From: Peptococcaceae bacterium UBA2264
Lineage (GTDB): Bacteria; Bacillota; Desulfitobacteriia; Desulfitobacteriales; Desulfitobacteriaceae
NCBI GenBank assembly: GCA_002347475.1
Contig: DDXI01000014.1
Span: forward strand, 1 to 21,344
DNA: 21,344 nucleotides
Reading direction: 5' to 3'
This document shows positions 15,557 through 21,344 of the stretch, in pieces. Within the stretch, counting starts at the first letter, position 1. Each line of letters opens with the position of its first letter. The translations under genes and the position numbers were made by a program. The notes below the pieces were generated by a model. The model worked only from the letters and a program-made list of their open reading frames with translations. It ran no database searches and was not told the origin of the DNA.

Positions 15557-18010
15557 TTAAATGCCGGATCGTTCCTTGAATTCATCAAGGCTCAAAAGTA
15601 CCTGCCTGGGTTTACTGCCCTCGTAAGAACCTACCACACCGTTTTCCTCCAACATATCCATCAAACGGGCGGCGCGAGCATAACCCAGCTTTAACCGCCT
15701 TTGCAGATAAGAAACTGAGGCAATACCGGAATTAATAACAAGTGTCCCGGCATTTATGAACAAACTATCATCATTACCTCCGGATTCCTCGGTTCTATTT
15801 TCAGCAAAAAGATATTCAGGATCCAGGTATTCTGGCCTTCCCTGGGATTTCCAATAGGCAATTACTCTCTCTACTTCCTCATCATTAACCAGACAACCTT
15901 GCACCCTCTGAGGTTTATTGATCCCCTGCGGCGAATATAACATGTCACCTTTTCCTAACAATTTCTCAGCCCCGGTCGTGTCCAGTATTGTTCGCGAATC
16001 GATGGAGGACGTCACTGCAAATGATATCCGACTGGGTATATTAGCTTTGATTATTCCTGTGATGACATCCACAGAAGGACGTTGAGTGGCAATAACCAAG
16101 TGAATGCCTGCAGCCCGGGCCATTTGGGCTAAGCGGCAGATAGCCTCCTCTACCTGTCCGGCGGCAACCAGCATCAGGTCAGCCAACTCATCAATAATAA
16201 CAACGATCCAGGGCAGCATCAGAGCTTTCTCCTCATTGCTTCCTGTCCTTTCCGGTTTGTTGTAGCGTTCAATATCCCGGACACCTGCAGCAGCAAAAAG
16301 TTCATAACGGGTTTCCATTTCCTTAACAATCCATTTTAAGGCGGCGGCTGCCTTTTTAGGATCTGTGACAACTGGAGCAAGCAGGTGAGGAATTCCATTG
16401 TATTGATTCAACTCAACCATTTTAGGATCGATGAATAGAAACTTGACTTCATCAGGAGTAGCATTATAAAGCAGAGAATTTATTATGGCTGTTATACAGA
16501 CACTTTTCCCGGAGCCCGTCGCACCTGCCACCAGAAGGTGAGGCATTTGGGCGAGATCAGCAATGACCGGCTGATCAGCAATATCTTTTCCTAAAGCAAA
16601 TTTCAATTTTGAGTTTTTCTGATCATAGGCAGGTGTTTCTATCACCTCTCTGAAAGATACGGCCCGGGGAATCTTATTGGGAACCTCAATGCCAACAGCA
16701 GATTTACCAGGTATCGGTGCTTCTATCCGGACATCTCTGGCAGCTAAACCCAAAGCAATATCATCTGCCAGATTCACTATACGACTGATCTTAACACCCG
16801 GGGCAGGAGAAAGTTCGTATCTGGTAATCACCGGTCCTCTGGTCACTCTGATAACCTTGGTATCTATACCAAAGTTATGCAAAACCCCTTCAAGCTTTGC
16901 AGAAGATTCCGTTTCCCGGGGAGCCTCGATTTGTGGTAAATTATCCAGAAAATTAATACTTGGCAACTGCCAGGATTGCCTGATTTGGAGAGGTATTTCT
17001 GTATCTTCAGCCAAGGCCAGCACTTCATCAATAGTCAGATCTTCATTAATAGTCAGTATTTTTTCAACTTTTGTTTCAGTATCTTCTGTTTCTATATCTT
17101 CTTCAATATCTGCATCTTGTTCTGTTTCTGCCTCTTCTTCTGTTTCTGCAGTACCAGACTCGGATTCAGTTTCCAGCTCAAAAATATATGAAATTTCTTC
17201 TTTTCCATAACTTGCTTGTTCTTCTGACTTCTCACTTAAATGATCCTTCTCCACTGACTTCTCACTTAAATCATCTTCTGCTTGAGATATTTCGTCAGCC
17301 GTATGATTATCCTGTTTATCAGAATTATCCAATGCCTCTTCTGCGAGGAAGTCTGAAATTTGTTGTTCAAAATTTGCAGCTGGATTATCGCTATCATAAT
17401 GCTCTTCCTTACTTAATTCATTATCTACCCCTTCAATATATTCTCTTAATCCCTTTAATGTTGTTATTCTGACAGGTTGCTTGAAGGAATGCTGACCTTC
17501 TCCAAAATAGGTAGAAAAGTCCTTGCCTAACTCATTCATTTTATTGTCAATGAGGACATCATTTATTTCTGGCCACTTAACTGAAACAAAATAATTCTCA
17601 AAACCATGTATCGGGACAATTTTGTCTTTCGGTAACGAAAATGATTTCAACAGATCAGAATGCTCTTCTGATTCCTTTCTTTCAGCTGCTTCTTTTTTTG
17701 TTCTGGCCCTCACCTTTTTGTTTAACTGCCCGATATCATAAGCCGGTTCCCTCCCTGAAGTATCTGTTTTTGACCTCCGGTATTTTTTACGGAAGAACGG
17801 ACGCGGCCAAAGTATGAGAGAAAACAATAAGCACAAAAAGGGAATTAGCCAAGCTGATCTTCCCAAAAGCAATGTGAACAGATAAGACAAGTTCCTTCCG
17901 AAACCAGTGAAGCCAAATAAGCCTAATATATAAAATACTGCTACAATCAGCAAAACAATACTGCTTATTTTCATCCAGGATATGCCGGTATTTTTTCTCT
18001 TTCTCAACAA
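15557..18010 (-). CDS. ftsK: DNA translocase of the FtsK/SpoIIIE family
   Basis: A hexameric ATPase pumping double-stranded DNA through closing septa during division or sporulation. Of 817 residues, 17-35 and 54-69 are TM helices, about 196-320 is a highly acidic Glu/Asp/Ser/Thr linker, and about 370-735 are the alpha and beta motor domains, with Walker A GATGSGKS (496-503), Walker B IVVIIDE (602-608), IDPKMVELNQYNGIPHLLAPVVTD and ATQRPSVDVITG. The C-terminal 65 residues form the gamma winged helix that reads polarity sequences (YLQRRLKLGYARAARLMDMLEENGVVG). SpoIIIE and FtsK normally have four TM helices; only the first two are evident here. The start is TTG 18010: a GTGGAGGTG site lies 8 nt upstream and an in-frame TAG two codons upstream, so no longer start exists. 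SpoIIIE and FtsK roles cannot be told apart from one copy. Confidence 0.97.
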   Translation of the reverse strand: MLRKRKNTGISWMKISSIVLLIVAVFYILGLFGFTGFGRNLSYLFTLLLGRSAWLIPFLCLLFSLILWPRPFFRKKYRRSKTDTSGREPAYDIGQLNKKVRARTKKEAAERKESEEHSDLLKSFSLPKDKIVPIHGFENYFVSVKWPEINDVLIDNKMNELGKDFSTYFGEGQHSFKQPVRITTLKGLREYIEGVDNELSKEEHYDSDNPAANFEQQISDFLAEEALDNSDKQDNHTADEISQAEDDLSEKSVEKDHLSEKSEEQASYGKEEISYIFELETESESGTAETEEEAETEQDADIEEDIETEDTETKVEKILTINEDLTIDEVLALAEDTEIPLQIRQSWQLPSINFLDNLPQIEAPRETESSAKLEGVLHNFGIDTKVIRVTRGPVITRYELSPAPGVKISRIVNLADDIALGLAARDVRIEAPIPGKSAVGIEVPNKIPRAVSFREVIETPAYDQKNSKLKFALGKDIADQPVIADLAQMPHLLVAGATGSGKSVCITAIINSLLYNATPDEVKFLFIDPKMVELNQYNGIPHLLAPVVTDPKKAAAALKWIVKEMETRYELFAAAGVRDIERYNKPERTGSNEEKALMLPWIVVIIDELADLMLVAAGQVEEAICRLAQMARAAGIHLVIATQRPSVDVITGIIKANIPSRISFAVTSSIDSRTILDTTGAEKLLGKGDMLYSPQGINKPQRVQGCLVNDEEVERVIAYWKSQGRPEYLDPEYLFAENRTEESGGNDDSLFINAGTLVINSGIASVSYLQRRLKLGYARAARLMDMLEENGVVGSYEGSKPRQVLLSLDEFKERSGI
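17225..17271. repeat. 17-bp direct repeat inside the translocase linker
   Basis: TGACTTCTCACTTAAAT occurs at 17225-17241 and again at 17255-17271, a 30-bp (10-codon) period. It encodes the duplicated HLSEKS/DLSEKS peptide in the acidic linker, and codon-level identity suggests a recent in-frame duplication. Confidence 0.85.
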
Positions 18011-18070
18011 TTGCTACACCTCCACGTCCTGTTCTCTGCAGTCATAGGTTAACAGTGTTTTCCTGAATAA

Positions 18071-18108
18071 AATAAACCTCATGCTACATTCCTTACATGA
18101 GATTTATT
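18071..18108 (-). terminator. Intrinsic terminator after the YdjM/YfhP-like gene
   Basis: Arms at 18071-18083 and 18096-18108 form a 13-bp stem with a 12-nt loop, 13 nt past the stop codon. The single non-Watson-Crick position is a G-U pair in minus-strand RNA but a C-A mismatch in plus-strand RNA, which supports minus-strand use. The tail is T-rich (TTATTC) but not a pure T-run. Confidence 0.65.
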
Positions 18109-18121
18109 AACAAAATTATAC

Positions 18122-19081
18122 TCAGTAACTTAAGAAAATTCCATCTCGATCAGGGGATAAATAAAATTTTTCCTGCGTTATTTCGCCGTTTTCATTAATA
18201 TTTAATTGACCGGAATATAGAAAGTTACCTTTTGACCAATATCGAAGATCTAAAAACTCGATTTTACATATGTTATTTATACTTTGCTGGGTAACAAGGT
18301 GATAATAAGGGGTAAAATGATCAAAAAGCTCAGCCAGATTTCCTTCCAGGGCCGCCATTACTAAAGGATCAGCACTATCCCATTGTGGCAAAACACGAAG
18401 AATAACCGGATTATTATCTTTTATAGTCCCGTAGAGTACACAATCGCTCTGCAAAAGTATGAAATTCCAACTAAAGGGATGATACATTGCCGGCAATACA
18501 ATAACCTCACTCTTTGTTTCCTGATGGTAAACAGACCTGAGATTATTGCGTATCTTCAGACGTCCCTTTTCCCGGAAAGCCAGATAGAGGGCTGCCAGAA
18601 TAATAGTCATGAGGGTTGTTGTCTGAGCCAAAGAAGTAAAACTATAGGAGGTAATCAGTGAAACCAGGAACAGGAAAAAAACTACCGGATCTGTCAGCAT
18701 AATCATGTTGACAGTAAATTTTTTGCGTACAAACGGCCACAATAGTTCTGCCCCATATGAATTCAAAACATCCATCAAACCGTGGGACAGTGTTCCCACC
18801 AGAGTCCATAAGAAAATGCTGGACCAGGAGGTTGACGGGAAAATGATATACAGAATTGTACTTAAAACCAGGGACATAACGGTAAATGCTATAAGTGAAT
18901 GACTTACACTGCGGTGCTTTAATAAATAATTCAATCTTCCTTTATAATGAGCAACAATATCCAGATCAGGAATCATAGATCCTAAGGTACAGCCAAGAAA
19001 AACAGGATCTTGAAGTTGTAAGGTATGACCGGAAAGTGTAGATAGCGCAGCCCCAATCAGGCCATGTGTAAGTGGATCCAT
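18122..19081 (-). CDS. Membrane-bound metal-dependent hydrolase, YdjM/YfhP (DUF457) family
   Basis: A 319-residue integral membrane protein with the conserved polar residues of the family: MDPLTHGLIG (His6), SMIPDLDIV (Asp39, Asp41), KHRSVSHS (His56, His61) and TLSHGLMDVLNSYG (His100, Asp104), a probable metal site near the membrane face. Hydrophobic segments lie at about 62-81, 88-103, 122-145 and 150-168, followed by a soluble C-terminal half of about 140 residues that I do not recognise. Reaction and substrate are unknown for the family. ATG 19081 is preceded by GAGGTG. It lies 101 nt after the potassium-channel gene, with a leader hairpin and a TATAAT box between them, so it may have its own promoter. 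Confidence 0.88.
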   Translation of the reverse strand: MDPLTHGLIGAALSTLSGHTLQLQDPVFLGCTLGSMIPDLDIVAHYKGRLNYLLKHRSVSHSLIAFTVMSLVLSTILYIIFPSTSWSSIFLWTLVGTLSHGLMDVLNSYGAELLWPFVRKKFTVNMIMLTDPVVFFLFLVSLITSYSFTSLAQTTTLMTIILAALYLAFREKGRLKIRNNLRSVYHQETKSEVIVLPAMYHPFSWNFILLQSDCVLYGTIKDNNPVILRVLPQWDSADPLVMAALEGNLAELFDHFTPYYHLVTQQSINNICKIEFLDLRYWSKGNFLYSGQLNINENGEITQEKFYLSPDRDGIFLSY

Positions 19082-19094
19082 TTTTCACCTCAGC

Positions 19095-19116
19095 ATATTG
19101 CCTTCAAAGACAATAT
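19095..19116 (-). promoter_or_regulatory. Leader hairpin just before a ribosome binding site
   Basis: On the minus strand ATATTGTCT and AGGCAATAT form a 9-bp stem (one G-U pair) with a TTGA loop. It ends 5 nt before the GAGGTG ribosome binding site of the YdjM/YfhP-like gene. A TATAAT box lies about 20 nt upstream of it, without a clear -35. It could influence translation start or mRNA stability. Confidence 0.4.
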
Positions 19117-19182
19117 TTTTTCAACTTTATCATTATAACATTACTCTGATAATCCCAAAAGGATAAAATGATGTTTTCTTGA

Positions 19183-20190
19183 TCATACTTTAAGTAATTC
19201 TTTTCTTTCGGCAAGATGTTCAAGCCGTTGCAATTGTTCCTTCTTTCCCAAAACAATCAAGAGATCACCGCTTAAAATAACTTCTTCGGCTTCCGGATTA
19301 CTTATCAGGTCCTTGCCGCGGGCAATTGCTATAACTATAGCGCCCGTTTTTTCCTTTACGCCGCTCAAACCCAGCGTTTTTCCTGCCAGACTGGAATCCT
19401 GGTCAATCCTGAACTCTTCAATATCAATCTCGATATTATAATCATGCAACAAAGTTTCGATAAATTCCATACTGGTAGGTTTCAGAATAGACATTGCCAT
19501 CCGCCACCCCCCCAGGATAGCCGGAGATATTATTTTATCAGCTCCGGCATGTCTTAATTTTTTTTCCGATTCGAGTTTATCCATGCGGGCAACCACCTTG
19601 ATATCGGGATTTAGGCCTTTGGCTGTCAAGGTTACAAAAACATTCAGAGCATCCTCGGGCAGAGTGGTTATCAGGCCTTTGGCCTGTTCTATCTGAACAT
19701 TGACTAAAACTTCGTCAAGGGTGGCATCCCCGTGAACTGCCATAAACCCATCCTCAAGAAGTTTGCTGATCAGCTCCTCATCCTGATCTATAATTACATA
19801 AGGCGCACCTTCTCTGTGTAAACGTTGTACTACTTGCCAGCCTACTCTGCCAGCACCACAGACAATTATATGATTTTTGAGCTGCCCGATTTTTTTCTTC
19901 ATTTTTCTTCTCCCATATACATTAGCCAGTTGGCCTTCAATAACAAAGGCCACCACCAAACCAAGGGAATAGAGCATAAGCCCTACCCCACCAATCATCA
20001 AAACAAAAATTATAACATGTCCCCAGGCCGTAGATACCACAATATCCCCGAAGCCAACTGTTGTCACAGTCTGAACTGTCAAATATAAGGCTTCCCAGAA
20101 ACTAAATTCTTCCGCAAAGGTCAGAGCTATTGTTCCAAAATATATGATAGAAAATAAGGCCAGAAAAGTAACTTTGATACGTCTTAACAC
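19183..20190 (-). CDS. Two-TM potassium channel with RCK (TrkA-N/TrkA-C) domains
   Basis: A 335-residue ligand-gated K+ channel of the MthK type. TM1 lies at about 8-24, the pore helix and selectivity filter at 32-49 (TVTTVGFGD), and TM2 at about 58-83. The RCK-N domain begins at about 107 with a Rossmann start (HIIVCGAGRVGWQVVQRL); an acidic strand end (YVIIDQDEE) follows, and a C-terminal RCK-C domain lies at about 245-330. Relatives are tetramers gated by nucleotides, Ca2+ or c-di-AMP; the ligand here is not evident. The start is GTG 20190, with AAGGGG 7 nt upstream and TM1 immediately following. It begins 24 nt after the PHP gene stop, so the two are very likely cotranscribed. Confidence 0.95.
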   Translation of the reverse strand: MLRRIKVTFLALFSIIYFGTIALTFAEEFSFWEALYLTVQTVTTVGFGDIVVSTAWGHVIIFVLMIGGVGLMLYSLGLVVAFVIEGQLANVYGRRKMKKKIGQLKNHIIVCGAGRVGWQVVQRLHREGAPYVIIDQDEELISKLLEDGFMAVHGDATLDEVLVNVQIEQAKGLITTLPEDALNVFVTLTAKGLNPDIKVVARMDKLESEKKLRHAGADKIISPAILGGWRMAMSILKPTSMEFIETLLHDYNIEIDIEEFRIDQDSSLAGKTLGLSGVKEKTGAIVIAIARGKDLISNPEAEEVILSGDLLIVLGKKEQLQRLEHLAERKELLKV

Positions 20191-20214
20191 GTAATTACCC
20201 CTTCAGTATTTACC

Positions 20215-21045
20215 TCATTCAATTCCCAGGTAGTCCTGCAAACCAGTGACACTCGAAAGAGGTATATTTATACAACCAAGTTTAATCCTTCCCAGCGGAC
20301 CATGATAGTCACTGCCTCCGGTTGCCAGTATCGCACTCTTAACAGCCAGATCAGCGTAATATGCTATCAGTTTTTCCCGATCATCCCAATAACCGTAATA
20401 TACTTCCAGACCGATAGGGCGATAAGCTAATAATTTAGTGACAATACTGTTATCTGGTAATAGGCCAGGGTGGGCTAAAACTGGTAATCCGCCTGTTGCA
20501 AAAATCAAGTCAACAGCTTCATCGAAGGGATGTTCCAGAAAAGGTAAAAAAGCGATACCTCCTGGTCTGAAGAAGCTTATTATTCTTCTCAAAGTTTCTC
20601 TGTCATGGTATTTTTCCCGTTTAACTATGGCTCGAATAATATGCCCCAAACTAACCGCTGCTTCGGCGTTGGCTTCTTTCTCCACTTCTTTCCATTCCAA
20701 AGGATAGCCGGTCTGCTGAAATATCTTAACCATTTGATAAGTCAATGCTGTTCGGCGTTCACGCAGCTCTTTCAAGCGATTCTGCAGATCATGATTATTG
20801 ACGTTTTTAAAATATCCCAGGAGGTGCACTTCTATCCCCTTATAGCAAGTTAATAATTCTATTCCCGGAATAATCTTAATGCCACTTGCGGAAGCTAAGA
20901 GCAGGGCCTGTTCAATTCCTTGTGTGGATTCATGATCAGTAATAGCCAGTGTGCCAATTTTTTCTTTCCGGGCTAATGTGATAATCTCCCGGACAGATGA
21001 AAACCCATCTGATTCCCGGGTATGCACATGTAGGTCAATTCTCAA
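20215..21045 (-). CDS. PHP-domain metal-dependent phosphoesterase (YciV/TrpH-like, RNase AM family)
   Basis: A 276-residue PHP protein with the metal ligands in order: HVH (His6, His8), ITDHES (Asp37, His38), GIEL (Glu63), EVHLLGYF (His74), LAHPG, and GGSDYHG near the C-terminus. The middle part (about 80-170) matches the small helical insertion of the YciV/TrpH group. Characterised members cleave 5'-terminal nucleotides from RNA (RNase AM) or phosphate from 3',5'-bisphosphonucleosides; which applies here is unknown. The start is TTG 21045, supported by AGGAG 9 nt upstream and by the N-terminal MRIDLHVHT, which begins the first conserved strand. It is the first gene of the leftward block and diverges from tRNA-Trp; its own promoter was not convincingly identified. 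Confidence 0.93.
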   Translation of the reverse strand: MRIDLHVHTRESDGFSSVREIITLARKEKIGTLAITDHESTQGIEQALLLASASGIKIIPGIELLTCYKGIEVHLLGYFKNVNNHDLQNRLKELRERRTALTYQMVKIFQQTGYPLEWKEVEKEANAEAAVSLGHIIRAIVKREKYHDRETLRRIISFFRPGGIAFLPFLEHPFDEAVDLIFATGGLPVLAHPGLLPDNSIVTKLLAYRPIGLEVYYGYWDDREKLIAYYADLAVKSAILATGGSDYHGPLGRIKLGCINIPLSSVTGLQDYLGIE

Positions 21046-21232
21046 TTACGTCCACTCCTAGCTGAGAACATTGTCAAGGTTAAATATTGTCTTTATTAAC
21101 CCATGTCTACCCTATTAAGAATAACACCAATGCTATTGTTTGCCTACTATTTATACCAATGAAATATTCCTTTGCTTAATCCCATATATTCGATCTCATT
21201 TCAAGTTTTTCATAATAAAATTCTAATAACTG

Positions 21233-21262
21233 TTGACACTATTTTTATTTTCAGCTATAATT
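21233..21262 (+). promoter_or_regulatory. Sigma-A promoter of tRNA-Trp
   Basis: TTGACA (21233-21238) and TATAAT (21257-21262), both perfect consensus hexamers with an 18-bp spacer. Transcription should start near 21269, giving a leader of about 33 nt before the tRNA. Confidence 0.85.
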
Positions 21263-21301
21263 CATTTCGTCACTGTAATGTTTATTTCACTCAAGTTACA
21301 G

Positions 21302-21344
21302 AGGGGATTAGTTCAATGGTAGAACAGCGGTCTCCAAAACCGTC
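21302..21344 (+). tRNA. tRNA-Trp (CCA), 5' part only
   Basis: Cut off by the right edge. The acceptor 5' strand AGGGGAT (21302-21308) is followed by TA, a D-arm GTTC-AATGGTA-GAAC, and an anticodon stem whose 7-nt loop CTCCAAA carries anticodon CCA, flanked by GCGGT and ACCGT. The start closely resembles Bacillus tRNA-Trp. In many Bacillota this gene sits just before secE-nusG-rplKA, so those genes may lie beyond the edge. Confidence 0.93.

Noticed and set aside
16677..17210. 177-codon plus-strand frame with a Ser-rich product
   Set aside because: It lies antisense to the translocase linker; its Ser/Val runs are the complement of Glu/Asp codons. No ribosome binding site or recognisable domain.
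21046..21180. Promoter for the PHP gene
   Set aside because: Several partial matches on the minus strand but no convincing -35/-10 pair.
1..21344. CRISPR array, insertion sequence, prophage or plasmid functions
   Set aside because: No regularly spaced repeats, transposase, integrase or replication genes seen; all genes are standard chromosomal families.

Overview
This 21.3-kb window looks chromosomal and comes from an anaerobic member of the Bacillota (Clostridia or Negativicutes type; the exact lineage cannot be read from the sequence alone). The grounds are an Rnf ferredoxin:NAD+ oxidoreductase operon, the AddAB recombination nuclease in place of RecBCD, a SpoIIIE-type DNA translocase, Gram-positive-style ribosome binding sites and frequent TTG/GTG starts. 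Every protein gene is on the minus strand, so transcription runs right to left; only a partial tRNA-Trp at the right edge is on the plus strand. I see no mobile element, CRISPR array or prophage.

Layout in transcription order (right to left). A tRNA-Trp with a near-consensus sigma-A promoter (21233-21344, plus strand) diverges from a PHP-domain phosphoesterase/nuclease gene (20215-21045). That gene is followed closely by a two-TM potassium channel with RCK domains (19183-20190) and then a membrane-bound YdjM/YfhP-type metal-dependent hydrolase (18122-19081), which ends at a hairpin terminator. Next come a SpoIIIE/FtsK translocase with only two predicted TM segments (15557-18010), an NRDE-family Ntn-hydrolase-like protein (14736-15506), and a three-gene cluster: a D,D-carboxypeptidase (13332-14573), an SGNH hydrolase (12793-13335) and an iron-sulfur flavoprotein (11919-12782). 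A strong intrinsic terminator closes that cluster.

An ECF sigma factor (11238-11747) overlaps by 4 nt a membrane DUF4349 protein (10009-11241) that is its likely regulatory partner. A 17-bp palindrome sits at the candidate promoter. The DNA repair genes addB (6423-9956) and addA (2280-6338) follow only 52 nt downstream, with no terminator visible between, so the stress regulator and repair genes may share a transcript.

A 767-nt non-coding stretch (1513-2279) then precedes the rnf operon: a 34-codon small ORF, rnfC (64-1383) and the first 19 codons of rnfD (1-57). This stretch holds a candidate promoter, a possible three-way-junction RNA fold and a terminator-like hairpin, and is the best place in the window to look for an undescribed regulatory element. 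Otherwise the window is largely housekeeping. The most unusual items are the rnf leader, the two-TM translocase with a long acidic linker, and the sigma/DUF4349/addBA arrangement.
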